The position numbers and the translations under genes are program-made. This document shows positions 1 to 8,063 of a DNA stretch of 64,000 nt, piece by piece. The DNA is from Variovorax paradoxus (GTDB lineage: Bacteria; Pseudomonadota; Gammaproteobacteria; Burkholderiales; Burkholderiaceae_C). How positions within the stretch are numbered: position 1 is the first letter of the stretch; each line of letters starts with the position of its first letter. The notes below the pieces were generated by a model. That model was not told the origin of the DNA. It ran no database searches and was given only the letters and a program-made list of their open reading frames with translations. The stretch is taken from assembly GCF_030815975.1 (NCBI RefSeq), contig NZ_JAUSXL010000002.1, positions 1,426,001-1,490,000 of the forward strand. Reading direction: 5' to 3'.

Positions 1-532
1 CGACGGCGTTGGCTGGGCCCACAGTCACGGCGGTCTTGGTCGCAATGTATGCAGCCTGGAACTTCAGCGAGTTGTCGCCCAGGCCCAGGATGTATTCGCC
101 CGATTTGCCCGTGTTCAGGGCGATCTTGGCACCGGTGGAATCAGCGAGTTCGATCGCCACGCCCGACGCGGCACCCACGCCCACCTGGCCGGCATTGGCC
201 AAGCGCAGGAGGGTGGCGTCGGTGTCGCCGACGCCGGAGAAGCTCACGGTCGCGCCGGTTGCTGACGCGCCGCAGCCCAAGAGGTCGATGGTGAACCTGG
301 CGGGAGTGGCCTTCTTGCCGACCACGGCCGTGCCGGCGGTGGCGCCGTCGAAGGCCGTGCGCGAAACCTTGCCCAGCGGCACGGTCAGGTTCTGGCTGTT
401 GGGCGAAATCGAGCAAGGCGCATCGACGATTTCACCGGTGAAATTGATGGTGCCGTCGGCGGCGAAGGCAGCTTGCGACAACACGCCGGCGACGGCCAGC
501 GCTGCGAACTTGACGAATACGGTCTTTTGCAT
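1..532 (-). CDS. Type 1 fimbrial major subunit, FimA-like (3' end outside window)
   Basis: The gene reads leftwards from the ATG at 532 and runs off the window edge, so 177 codons are visible. It opens with a classic Sec signal peptide (MQKTVFVKFAALAVAGVLSQ, cleaved near AAFA-ADG). The mature part begins DGTINFTGEIVDAPCSI, the usual start of chaperone-usher pilin subunits. A cysteine near residue 42 and a second in LLGCGAS match the conserved pilin disulphide. Subunits of this family are exported to the periplasm, complemented by a donor strand and polymerised into adhesive pili. Chaperone and usher genes would be expected beyond the left edge. A perfect 16-bp palindrome lies about 90 bp upstream. 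The family call is firm; the specific pilus type is not known. Confidence 0.9.
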   Translation of the reverse strand, partial: MQKTVFVKFAALAVAGVLSQAAFAADGTINFTGEIVDAPCSISPNSQNLTVPLGKVSRTAFDGATAGTAVVGKKATPARFTIDLLGCGASATGATVSFSGVGDTDATLLRLANAGQVGVGAASGVAIELADSTGAKIALNTGKSGEYILGLGDNSLKFQAAYIATKTAVTVGPANAV

Positions 533-623
533 TTTTGCGTTCCCTGGGATTGATATGACTGCGCCTGCTGGTGCAAGGCAGGGCGCAGTCTAGTCACGCA
601 AAGATGCAAAAAGAACGGCTTAT

Positions 624-639
624 ATCGTCAATTGACGAT
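624..639. promoter_or_regulatory. Perfect 16-bp palindrome upstream of the fimbrial gene
   Basis: The sequence ATCGTCAATTGACGAT is a perfect dyad in an AT-rich patch, about 92 bp before the fimbrial ATG at 532. It sits in the gap between the fimbrial gene and the end of the oxidoreductase gene at 704. Its size and position suit an operator for a dimeric regulator of fimbrial expression. That role is inferred only. Confidence 0.35.
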
Positions 640-703
640 AGTTAACAGTGTCTACCGGGATGTTCGAGACTTAGGTCACACGCCGGGCGGACAGCGGACC
701 GCG

Positions 704-1747
704 CTAAGCCTCCGCCACCTGCAGCACCAGCTTGCCGAAGTTCTCGCCGCTGAAGAGGCGGTTCAGCGCCTCCGGGAAGGTGTCGAGCCCCATCACCACG
801 TCTTCCTTGCTCTTCATGCGGCCATCCCTGAGGTAGCCGGCGAGCTCGGCCACGGCCATGGGGAAGCGGTCCGCATAGTCGAACACCACGATACCTTCCA
901 TGCGCGCGCGGTTCACCAGCAGGCTCAGGTAGTTCCGGGGGCCGGCCGCGGGCATGCTGTTGGCGTTGTTGTACTGGCTGATGGCGCCGCAGATGATCAC
1001 GCGGGCCTTGCGCGCGAGCCGCGCCAGGACCGCGTCGAGGATCTCGCCGCCCACGTTGTCGAAGTAGATGTCCACGCCCTTGGGGCAGTGCACCTTGAGG
1101 CCGTCGCGGACGGCACTGGCGCCGGCCTTGTAGTCGATGCAGGCGTCGAAGCCCAGTTCCTTCACCACCCAGTCGCACTTGGCCTGGCCGCCGGCGATGC
1201 CGACCACGCGGCAGCCCTTGATCTTGGCGAGCTGCCCGACCGTCTGCCCCACGGCGCCCGCGGCACCGGAGATGACCACGGTTTCGCCCGCCTTGGGCTG
1301 GCCCACGTCCATCAGGCCGAAGTAGCCGGTCATGCCCGGCATGCCGAGCACGTTGAGCCACTGGTGGATGGTGCCGGCGCGCAGATCGACCTTGGCGAGC
1401 CCGTTGCGCTTGATCTCCTCCCTGGGCACGAGCATGTATTCCTGCACGCCGAGCGTGCCGTAGACCGTGTCGCCGACTGCGAAGTTCGGGTTCTTCGAGG
1501 CGATGACGCGGCCGATGCCGCCCGCGCGCATCACGGCGCCGATTTCCACCGGCGCGATGTAGCTCTTGGCATCGTTGAGCCAGCCGCGCATGGCGGGGTC
1601 GAGCGACAGCGAGAGGGTCTTGACCAGCACGCCGCCGTCGGCGGGCTCGCCGACCGGCTCGGTGGTGAACTGCCAGTGCTCGCGCGTTGCCGCGCCCTCG
1701 GGCCGCTTGGCGAGCCTGACCTGGTGATTGACGTGCGCTTCGGCCAT
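704..1747 (-). CDS. NADP-dependent MDR oxidoreductase (CurA / leukotriene B4 12-hydroxydehydrogenase-like)
   Basis: The 347-residue protein has the layout of the medium-chain dehydrogenase/reductase PTGR/CurA group, which reduces activated double bonds of enals, enones or curcuminoids with NADPH. The N-terminal catalytic domain lacks the zinc-ligand cysteines of alcohol dehydrogenases. Near residues 155-165 is a nucleotide-binding turn (VVISGAAGAVGQTVGQLAK), and YFDNVGGEILDAVL follows, both typical of the family. An upstream LSLDPAMRGWLND motif is also characteristic. Length is normal for the group. It ends about 170 bp from the fimbrial start and has no obvious operon partner. The physiological substrate cannot be read from the sequence. 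Confidence 0.9.
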   Translation of the reverse strand: MAEAHVNHQVRLAKRPEGAATREHWQFTTEPVGEPADGGVLVKTLSLSLDPAMRGWLNDAKSYIAPVEIGAVMRAGGIGRVIASKNPNFAVGDTVYGTLGVQEYMLVPREEIKRNGLAKVDLRAGTIHQWLNVLGMPGMTGYFGLMDVGQPKAGETVVISGAAGAVGQTVGQLAKIKGCRVVGIAGGQAKCDWVVKELGFDACIDYKAGASAVRDGLKVHCPKGVDIYFDNVGGEILDAVLARLARKARVIICGAISQYNNANSMPAAGPRNYLSLLVNRARMEGIVVFDYADRFPMAVAELAGYLRDGRMKSKEDVVMGLDTFPEALNRLFSGENFGKLVLQVAEA

Positions 1748-1861
1748 GGGATGTCTCCTTGGAAAGGTCGTTGTTGCGGCGCCATGCTAGCGGCGCCGGA
1801 CATTGCAGCCCGTAGCGCAGGCGACAGCACCGCGCCGGCGCCGGGCTCCGGCGGCGGCCGG

Positions 1862-3262
1862 TCAGGCCAGGCGCACGACGATCCGCAGGCCCGGATTCGC
1901 GTTGCGCACCGCGAGGCTGCCGCCGTGCGCCTCGGCAATCAGCCGACACAGGTACATGCCCAGGCCGACGCCGCCGGTGGCACGCTGGCGGGCGCTGTCG
2001 GTGCGGTAGAAGGCCTCGGTCAGGCGTTCGAGCTGGGCCTCGTCGACGCCGGGGCCGTGGTCGCGCACCTCGATCTCGACGCCCTGCTGCGCCGGCCCGT
2101 CGACCACAGCGCGCAGCGACACGCTGGGCGGGCGGGGCGCCTCGGCGCTGTAGCGCAAGGCGTTGTCGAGCAGGTTGCGCACCAGCAGGCGGATGCGCAT
2201 GCGGTCGACGGCGTGCGGAGGCAATCCCTCGGCCAGGTCCAGATGCACGTGCTGGGCGCCCGGCATCTCGGCCGCGACTTCCCGCACCAGTGCCGCTAGG
2301 TCGACCGGCTCGCGCTGCAGCGCCACGTGCGGGCTCGCGAGCCGCTCGCTCTCGAGCAGGTCGCTGATCAGGTCGCGCATCTCGTTGAGGTCGCGCAGCA
2401 GCGCCTCGCGCTCGGCCTGGCTTTCGGGCGTGACCGGCAGCAGCTCGGCGTTGAGCCGGGCACGCGTGAGCGGCGAGCGCAGCTCATGGCTCAGCGCCAG
2501 CAGCAGCCCGCGCTTGGCATCGAGCATGGCCTGGATGTCGTCGGCCATGGTGTTGATGTGCTCTGCAAGGTCGCCGAGGTCGTCGTTGCGGCGGATCGGG
2601 ATCGGCTGCATGAACTCGCCGCGGCCGAAGCGCTGCGCGCCTTCGCGGATGTCGATCAGCGGCCGCAGCAGCCGGCTGACATAGGCATAGCCCAGCACCA
2701 TGAGCAGCAGCAGCGCGCAGAGCGTGGCCCAGCCGACGGCGCGCGGCGCGAGCTGCCAGAGCCTGGGCGACCAGCCGAAGATGACGCGGTGGCCGTCTGC
2801 CGTGGGGCGGATGAACCATTTGTCGTTCCACGGCTCCTCGTCGCGGCCGTGCATCCAGCCGCCGCGGCTCTGGACGCCGCCCGGGTTCGAGTCCCAGTTG
2901 ACCTTGGGGCCCACGATGCGGATCGTGATCGGCAGCCGGTTCACCAGCGCCTGCGCGCGCGCCACGTCGGGCGGCGTGCCGATTTCGGCGACGAGCCGGT
3001 CGGCATAGTCGACCAGCATGGGCTTGGCGGCCTCGGCCCAGCCAGTGGAAAAGGACTTCTTCATGCCCCCCATGAACACGGCCGCCATCACCAGCGCCAG
3101 CATCACGAACATCATGACCAACCGGATGCGCAGCGAACGGCGCCAGCGGCGCTTGCCCTGCACCTTTTCGTGCCACTGCGCGTGCCATTGCCGATGCAAC
3201 TCCGCGCGACGCGACGCGATCCCGTGCAAGGCTTCGCGAAAACCCCGCCGCCTGAGCCTCAT
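1862..3262 (-). CDS. Sensor histidine kinase, CpxA/OmpR-class partner
   Basis: This 466-residue inner-membrane kinase has a basic N-terminus, a membrane helix at about 44-64, a periplasmic sensor segment of about 110 residues, a second helix at about 175-195 and a HAMP linker. The dimerisation helix carries the phospho-acceptor H259 in LALSHELRSPLTR. The ATPase domain shows the N box (RNLLDNALRYS), the G1 box (DHGPGVD) and the G2 box (GGVGLGMYLC). The start codon overlaps the stop of the response regulator upstream in an ATGA, so the two are translationally coupled. The Spy/CpxP-like lipoprotein gene nearby suggests an envelope-stress role, which is inferred. Confidence 0.93.
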   Translation of the reverse strand: MRLRRRGFREALHGIASRRAELHRQWHAQWHEKVQGKRRWRRSLRIRLVMMFVMLALVMAAVFMGGMKKSFSTGWAEAAKPMLVDYADRLVAEIGTPPDVARAQALVNRLPITIRIVGPKVNWDSNPGGVQSRGGWMHGRDEEPWNDKWFIRPTADGHRVIFGWSPRLWQLAPRAVGWATLCALLLLMVLGYAYVSRLLRPLIDIREGAQRFGRGEFMQPIPIRRNDDLGDLAEHINTMADDIQAMLDAKRGLLLALSHELRSPLTRARLNAELLPVTPESQAEREALLRDLNEMRDLISDLLESERLASPHVALQREPVDLAALVREVAAEMPGAQHVHLDLAEGLPPHAVDRMRIRLLVRNLLDNALRYSAEAPRPPSVSLRAVVDGPAQQGVEIEVRDHGPGVDEAQLERLTEAFYRTDSARQRATGGVGLGMYLCRLIAEAHGGSLAVRNANPGLRIVVRLA

Positions 3263-3957
3263 GCGGGCTCGCTGCGCGCGACGGCCAGCGCATAGCCGGC
3301 ATTGCGCAGCGTCTTGATGCAGTCCAGCGGCTCGAGCTTCTTGCGCAGGCGGCTCACCACGATGTCGACCGCCCGGGTGTAGAGCTCGGCCTCGTGGCCG
3401 CGCAGGCGGTTCAGGATGTCGTCGCGGCTGAACACCTTGCCGGGCTCGGCCGCCAGCAGCGCGAGCAGTTCGAACTCGGTGCCGGTGAGCTCGACGCGCT
3501 CGCCATGGCGCAGCACCTGGCGCCGGTCGAGGTCAATCGACAGCCCGTCGAACACGCGCTGCTGCGTGCCGTTGCCGTTGGCCGCCGCCGGCGTGCTGCG
3601 CTGGCGGCGCAGGATGGTCTGCACGCGCGCCACCAGTTCTCGCGGCTCGAAAGGCTTGGGCACGTAGTCGTCGGCGCCGAGTTCGAGGCCGACCACGCGG
3701 TCCATCACCTCGCCGCGCGCGGTAAGCATCACGATGGGAATGTCGCTCTCCTTGCGGATCTCGCGGCACAGCGCGAAGCCGTCCATCTCGGGCAGCATCA
3801 CGTCGAGGATCGCCGCGTCGTACGGGCCCGCGCGCAGCTTGGCAAGCCCTTCGCTCGGGCGCACCGCACTCTCCAGCGTGTAGCCGAAGCGGGCGAAGTA
3901 GGTGGTCAGCGGCGCGGCGAGATGTTCGTCGTCGTCGATCAGCAGGATGCGCGGCAT
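3259..3957 (-). CDS. OmpR/PhoB-family response regulator
   Basis: The start is placed at the ATG at 3957, where the typical receiver sequence MPRILLIDDDEHL begins; upstream in-frame codons do not look coding. The 232-residue product has a receiver domain with acidic residues D8-D10, phospho-acceptor D52 (AAILDVMLPEMDG), a conserved T (VMLTARGE) and K (YVPKPFEP). A winged-helix DNA-binding domain follows (RHGERVELTGTEFELL, then YTRAVDIVVSRLRKKL). It overlaps the sensor kinase gene by 4 bp and would be phosphorylated by it. The general arrangement resembles CpxR/CpxA, with a periplasmic Spy-like gene upstream on the same strand. Confidence 0.95.
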   Translation of the reverse strand: MPRILLIDDDEHLAAPLTTYFARFGYTLESAVRPSEGLAKLRAGPYDAAILDVMLPEMDGFALCREIRKESDIPIVMLTARGEVMDRVVGLELGADDYVPKPFEPRELVARVQTILRRQRSTPAAANGNGTQQRVFDGLSIDLDRRQVLRHGERVELTGTEFELLALLAAEPGKVFSRDDILNRLRGHEAELYTRAVDIVVSRLRKKLEPLDCIKTLRNAGYALAVARSEPA

Positions 3958-4066
3958 GGCGGGATTGTGCCTCCTGGCGAACAGTTGGCTGACGATCAGG
4001 CCCGCGGGCATTGCACTGCCGTTTCCGTTCGCTGCAAGGCGCGGCATCGAACGGCCTTCAGCGCGT

Positions 4067-4459
4067 TCACCACGGATCGGCCCGGCCGATGCGGCCCAGG
4101 TGCGTGGCGCCGAAGCCCGCGCCGTACTTGAGGCCGTAGCCGAGTGCACGATCGAGGCCGATGTGGGCGCACCAGATCAGGCCGCCGGCCACGGCCCATG
4201 GGATGGCCGCGAGCGCGCCGATCGCCAGCAGCGCGACGGCGCCGAGGTACGAATGCGTAGCGTTGTAGAAGGCGGCGCCGATGCGCGGTCCCGCCAGGTA
4301 GCCCAGCATCGCGAGATCGGGCGCCAGCAGCCAGAGCGCGAACACGCCCCAGCCGGCACCGAACTGCGCGTAGGCGGCCAGCGATGCGGCCAGCACCACC
4401 GCGCCTTCCACGCGCAGCAGCGCGCGCACGCCGCCAACGACAGCCTGTTCGAGAGACAC
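4067..4459 (-). CDS. DUF4260 family membrane protein
   Basis: The product is a small hydrophobic protein of about 131 residues with roughly four membrane segments. It ends in the family signature GLKYGAGFGATHLGRI, which identifies DUF4260; the molecular function is unknown. The frame is open further upstream to 4561, but that extension is encoded by a dispersed GC-rich repeat (4456-4521). I therefore place the start at the GTG at 4459, giving SLEQAVVGGVRALLRVEG as the first conserved segment. If correct, the start codon lies in the last bases of the repeat. Neighbours on the same strand are a Spy/CpxP-like lipoprotein upstream and a two-component system downstream. Confidence 0.75.
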   Translation of the reverse strand: MSLEQAVVGGVRALLRVEGAVVLAASLAAYAQFGAGWGVFALWLLAPDLAMLGYLAGPRIGAAFYNATHSYLGAVALLAIGALAAIPWAVAGGLIWCAHIGLDRALGYGLKYGAGFGATHLGRIGRADPW

Positions 4460-4521
4460 CGTGGAACCGGCTTCGCCGGGCCACAGGTGTCGCCCCCTGG
4501 AAGGGGGTTGGCGAAGCGACA
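4456..4521 (-). repeat. Dispersed GC-rich intergenic repeat, copy 1
   Basis: Read on the minus strand, this stretch runs from TCGCTTCGCCAACCCCCTTC to GGTTCCACGGTG. It matches 57125-57191 on the plus strand over about 65 bp with only a few differences. It contains an internal dyad CCCCCT...AGGGGG and a CCGGCGAAGCCGG palindrome. Both copies lie in short gaps just upstream of a coding region. It looks like a family-specific intergenic repeat rather than an insertion sequence. Confidence 0.8.
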
Positions 4522-4553
4522 CGAAGTGCGCGAAGACTGGGGGTGAGCCAAGC

Positions 4554-5021
4554 CTAGCCATGACGGCCCCAGCGGCGCCCGCCGCGATCCATGAAGTCGC
4601 GCACCTTCTGCTGCTGCGCGGCGTTCAGGCTGTCGAAGAAGTCTGCGGCGGCCGCGATGATTTCCGGGCTGCCATTGCGCACGGCCGTGGTCTTCTCGTC
4701 GACGAGCCGCGTGGCGGCGGCCTGGTCGAGCTTGTTGCCCGCGAACAGCGCCTTGAACTGCGAACGCGGATCGCCCGCACCGCCGGCGCCTCGCATGGCT
4801 TCGCGCTGCGCCTGCAGCTTCTCGGAAAGCACGGTGAGCTTCTGCTTCTGCGCAGCATCGAGTTCCAGCTTGCTGCCGACGCGCTCGACCATCCTGGTGC
4901 GGAACTCGGCGGAGTCGCCGCCGCCCCAGCCATGCCGATGGCCGGCGCAGCCGGCGATGCTGCCCGCCACCACGGCGAGGCCGGCGAAACCGAAGAGAGT
5001 GCGTTTGATCCAGTGTTTCAT
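4554..5021 (-). CDS. Spy/CpxP family (LTXXQ-type) periplasmic lipoprotein
   Basis: The 155-residue product starts with a signal peptide ending in a lipobox (GSIAG-C), so it is probably an envelope lipoprotein. After a His/Gly-rich segment (HRHGWGGG) it is largely helical with family motifs (LELDAAQKQKLTVLSEKLQAQR, later FFDSLNAAQQQKVRDFM). Spy/CpxP proteins act as periplasmic chaperones or as feedback inhibitors of a sensor kinase. The CpxAR-like pair lies about 600 bp downstream on the same strand, so it could be a target or modulator of that system. The His-rich N-terminus might bind metal; that is inference. Confidence 0.85.
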   Translation of the reverse strand: MKHWIKRTLFGFAGLAVVAGSIAGCAGHRHGWGGGDSAEFRTRMVERVGSKLELDAAQKQKLTVLSEKLQAQREAMRGAGGAGDPRSQFKALFAGNKLDQAAATRLVDEKTTAVRNGSPEIIAAAADFFDSLNAAQQQKVRDFMDRGGRRWGRHG

Positions 5022-5063
5022 GATGTTCCTTGCGGCCCCAGGGATGCCCTGCGGGCGTGGGTC

Positions 5064-5435
5064 TTAGAGCCTGTTGCTGTTGCCGGCCGCTGCGGCACGC
5101 GCATCGACGGGGTTCTGCATGGTCGAGACGACCTTGCTGTTCACGCGCGAACCCGAGGTCACGTTCTGGTCGGGTGCGGCGGCGGCGCGCATGGCTTCGA
5201 AGACGACACCGGCACGGTCTCTGGAAACAGCCACGGTCTCGGCGCCGCGCGAACCGCGCACGATGTTCTGGTCCGGTGCGGAAGCCGTGCGCATGGCCTC
5301 GGCGTTGACTTCGGTGCGGCTCTTGGCCGACACGAGCGGCTGGACGCCTTCGTAGCTTTCGGCCTTGGCGCCGGCTGCAGCGAGCAGGGCGAACGAGCCG
5401 ACGGCGACGACTTGGGTCAGGGAGAGAAATTTCAT
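5064..5435 (-). CDS. Small exported repeat protein, DUF4148-like (paralogue 1)
   Basis: A 123-residue protein with a clear signal peptide (cleaved after AGAKA, mature start ESYEGVQ). The mature part contains two copies of a unit of about 35 residues: an EAMRTASAPDQN-type core followed by GSR and a Val-rich stretch (AEAMRTASAPDQNIVRGSRG and FEAMRAAAAPDQNVTSGSRV). A close paralogue is encoded at 35116-35484. Both end with VNSKVxSTMxxPxDAR. No enzymatic motif is visible. It resembles small DUF4148-type secreted proteins of Burkholderiales, but that label is tentative and function is unknown. It sits upstream of the Spy-like gene on the same strand. Confidence 0.8.
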   Translation of the reverse strand: MKFLSLTQVVAVGSFALLAAAGAKAESYEGVQPLVSAKSRTEVNAEAMRTASAPDQNIVRGSRGAETVAVSRDRAGVVFEAMRAAAAPDQNVTSGSRVNSKVVSTMQNPVDARAAAAGNSNRL

Positions 5436-5870
5436 GGTCAGGCCTTTCTGTAGTGGAAGAGGAGACCTGATGGTGCTTGCGGCGCGCCCACAAGTCCTTT
5501 CGCCGCGGTTTCGGCGTGTTTCGTTTTATTTCGATTCCGCCCTGCCTTTGAGCGAATTGAATCAGTAAGAACTAAGGAACGCCTGATCAAGTTGCAAACG
5601 TCGGTAAAGGGCCAAACCCAACCGTTTGTCTCTCCAGCTTAGCCAAGCGCCACGGTGGCGCGCTAACAGAAAGCACGTCTGCAAACAGGGTTGACAGGGC
5701 GTTTGCTTCTAGTACGCCTGAAGCTTTGAAGCGGCCCCAGGCTTCGACCTGAACACCGCCCAAGTACCGTTCCTCCGGCGACTGAAGGACATCATCGATC
5801 GGTCAGGCTCTCATGCCGGGAAGATCGAGTTCACGGCTAGCTCCTCCAACAGTGATTGCACTCGAGCGAA
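5436..5870. other. Intergenic region of 435 bp, lower GC, possible gene debris
   Basis: No complete gene is supported. On the plus strand the stretch from about 5716 to 5873 can be read without stops as GFDLNTAQVPFLRRLKDIID and beyond, to a TAG just inside the adenosine-deaminase 3' end. It has no start codon or ribosome binding site, so it may be the tail of a destroyed gene. Base composition is lower in GC than the flanks, which fits its place at the left edge of a probably acquired segment (5.4-9.5 kb). Confidence 0.4.
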
Positions 5871-6929
5871 TTAGAAATCGCGTGATTCGCGCTGGCGGCA
5901 CGAATCGAAATCTCGGAGAAACTCCGTTCGCCACCGCGTCCGCGTGGATTCGTCGATCCAGGCCGAGGCCAATCCGTTCAACATAAATCCGCGCAAATCC
6001 GCAATCGAAAACCCAAAATCCTCGACCATCTTTTGCCAGGCGCCGGTCGGCGTCACGTGGTGCAGGGCAGGATCGTCGGTGTTTGGATGGATGCGCAAGC
6101 CCAGTCCGGGCATCTTGCGTATTGGGTGATCAAGTGCCCAGCGCTCCGGCGGCAGCGTTCGCAAGTAGTAAGAGTTGGTCGGCACGACAGTGAACACGAT
6201 TCCAGCCTCCGCGCATTGCTTCGCATAGTCCGGTGCATCGATGATGGTGTAGCCGTGATCGATCCGATCCACCTTCAGCATCTCAACGGCGGTACGTACG
6301 TTCGTCCATGGCATGCCGAACTCACCAGCATGTGCGGTGGTCTTGAGGCCAACGGCTCTCGCTGCGGCATAGGCTTGCGCGAACATTTCGGGAGGACGGT
6401 CTATTTCGCTGTAGTCGATGCCGATGCCGATCACTTCATCACGGCGATGCTGCGTGATCCAACCGATCATCTCCAGGGCAGCATCGGGTGATGCTTCGCG
6501 ATCGATGGCCGGCACGAGGCGACCGATGATTCCATGGTCAGTATGAGCGTCGCGGATTGCTCGCACCAAGGCGTCTTGTGCAAAGTCGTAGCGCATGCCC
6601 GACTTGTGCACGGTGCCCGTCGGATTCCAAAAGAATTCGGCGTAGCGCACGTTGTGTGCAGCAGCGTCTTCGAGGTATTCGTAGGCAATGCGGTGCAGAT
6701 CGTCGGGAGTGCGCACCATAAACGCATCGAGCGTGCGCAAGGCCTTTAGCACTCCAACCGGCTTTTCTCCACGAATGTAAAAAGCGTCGAGTTCCTCATC
6801 GCTTAGCGGCGCATTGGCCGCCTGCGCCAGATCTTTGAAGGTTGCATGCCGCACCGTCCCGAGGAGGTGGCAGTGCAGTTCTACTTTGGGTATTGCATGG
6901 CAAAACCGATGCAGATCTTCGTTAGCCAT
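5871..6929 (-). CDS. Adenosine deaminase-like amidohydrolase
   Basis: The 352-residue protein carries the metal-binding and catalytic motifs of the adenosine/AMP/adenine deaminase family. These are the N-terminal HCHLLGT (H19, H21), the HAGE motif with the catalytic glutamate, DHGYTI, and NTDDPALHH in place of the usual NSDDP. Such enzymes bind one Zn2+ and hydrolytically deaminate purines. The TVRH segment instead of the more common S/A after HLxG hints at an altered substrate. It starts 11 bp after the Bug-type solute-binding gene on the same strand, so the two are probably cotranscribed under the LysR regulator. Codon use is less GC-rich than in flanking genes, which suggests acquisition. 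Confidence 0.87.
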   Translation of the reverse strand: MANEDLHRFCHAIPKVELHCHLLGTVRHATFKDLAQAANAPLSDEELDAFYIRGEKPVGVLKALRTLDAFMVRTPDDLHRIAYEYLEDAAAHNVRYAEFFWNPTGTVHKSGMRYDFAQDALVRAIRDAHTDHGIIGRLVPAIDREASPDAALEMIGWITQHRRDEVIGIGIDYSEIDRPPEMFAQAYAAARAVGLKTTAHAGEFGMPWTNVRTAVEMLKVDRIDHGYTIIDAPDYAKQCAEAGIVFTVVPTNSYYLRTLPPERWALDHPIRKMPGLGLRIHPNTDDPALHHVTPTGAWQKMVEDFGFSIADLRGFMLNGLASAWIDESTRTRWRTEFLRDFDSCRQRESRDF

Positions 6930-6940
6930 TTGTCACTCTA

Positions 6941-7942
6941 CTATTCAGCCCTTATATTCGCCCTGGTCACCACCTGAGTGAACTTGGCGCTTTCGCCTTT
7001 GAGGAACGCGGCGAACTCTTTGGGTCCAAGGCCCACTCGTGTTACGCCGCCGTCGTCGAATTTTTTCTGCATTTCAGGGGTTGCAAGAATTTTCCTCAGC
7101 TCGGTGTCGAGCTTCGCGATGATCGCCGTATCGGTTCCGAGTGGCGCGAAGATACCTTGCCATACCGGCACATCGGCTCTCTTCCACTGCGGTATGTCCA
7201 TCAGCGAGGGAGTGCTAGGAAGAAATGGCGTGGAGGGACCCAGCACGCCGTAGCCCTTAATTTTCCCAGCCTGGATTTGCTGCATCACCGAAGGAAGCGG
7301 GATTACAGCCAGATCGATCTGGTTGCCGGCAAGGTCGCTCATGATCTGTGCACCGACTCGATAGGGGACATGCACCATTGACACGCCACCTTGCTGCTTG
7401 AGCAACTCTCCGCCGAGATGCAGCGAGGTGCCGACCCCCGAGGTGGCATAGCTGTACTTTCCCGGGTTTGCCTTCATATCCTTGAAGAGTTCTATCGCGC
7501 TTTTGGGGCCAAGTTCGGGCTTGCCGACAAGCACCAGCGGCATCGATCCGAGCAAAGTCACCGGCATGAGATCTTCGAGTCCGTTGTATTTGACGGTGGA
7601 GGGTGTCACGAGCCTGGCAATGACGATCGAGCTCTCGACCGAAAGAAGAAAGGTGTGGCCATCGGGCTTGGACCGAACTGCTTTTTCGGTCCCGATGACC
7701 CCGCCGGCGCCGATCGCGTTGTCGACGATCACGGGCTGCCCCAGATTCTTTGCAAGCTCGGGAGCGACCCATCGCGCCATCAGATCCACATTCCCGCCCG
7801 CAGCGTAGGGAACGATAAGGGTGATCGGACGGGTGGGCCAACTTTGTGCCAAAGCGCTCGGGGCTGCAATGAGCGTGGGGAACGTTGCGGCTACCGCAGA
7901 GGTGATGAGAATCGAGCGGCGGGAGACAAAGATGTTGTGCAT
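6941..7942 (-). CDS. Bug-family (TctC-like) periplasmic solute-binding protein
   Basis: The 333-residue protein has an N-terminal SRRSILITSAVAATF segment followed by a hydrophobic core and an ALAQ cleavage site, so export could be Tat- or Sec-dependent. The mature protein starts WPTRPITLIVPYAAGGNVD and continues with QPVIVDNAIGAGGVIG, hallmark motifs of the Bug receptors that are abundant in Burkholderiales. These bind carboxylates and other small organic ligands. No TctA/TctB membrane genes are adjacent, which is common for orphan Bug proteins. Its neighbours are a LysR gene upstream and a purine-type deaminase downstream. A nucleobase or related ligand is possible but unproven. Confidence 0.92.
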   Translation of the reverse strand: MHNIFVSRRSILITSAVAATFPTLIAAPSALAQSWPTRPITLIVPYAAGGNVDLMARWVAPELAKNLGQPVIVDNAIGAGGVIGTEKAVRSKPDGHTFLLSVESSIVIARLVTPSTVKYNGLEDLMPVTLLGSMPLVLVGKPELGPKSAIELFKDMKANPGKYSYATSGVGTSLHLGGELLKQQGGVSMVHVPYRVGAQIMSDLAGNQIDLAVIPLPSVMQQIQAGKIKGYGVLGPSTPFLPSTPSLMDIPQWKRADVPVWQGIFAPLGTDTAIIAKLDTELRKILATPEMQKKFDDGGVTRVGLGPKEFAAFLKGESAKFTQVVTRANIRAE

Positions 7943-8063
7943 GGCGGTGAGGGATCGGTTGCCGGTTGAATCGGGGCGAGATTAGGGCCTCCGCTACCCG
8001 CTGCACAGATCGCGTCACGCAATTCGAGTATGGCTTGAATGCCATAACCTGCACGCACCATCG

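Noticed and set aside
632..2299. Long plus-strand frame of about 555 codons across the oxidoreductase and kinase genes
   Set aside because: It is antisense to two strongly conserved proteins, is extremely rich in His, Arg, Ala and Val as expected from reverse reading of GC-rich codons, and matches no family.
3958..4149. Upstream extension of the response regulator to 4149
   Set aside because: The extra 64 residues match no response regulator and overlap the end of the DUF4260 gene. The receiver domain starts exactly at the ATG at 3957.
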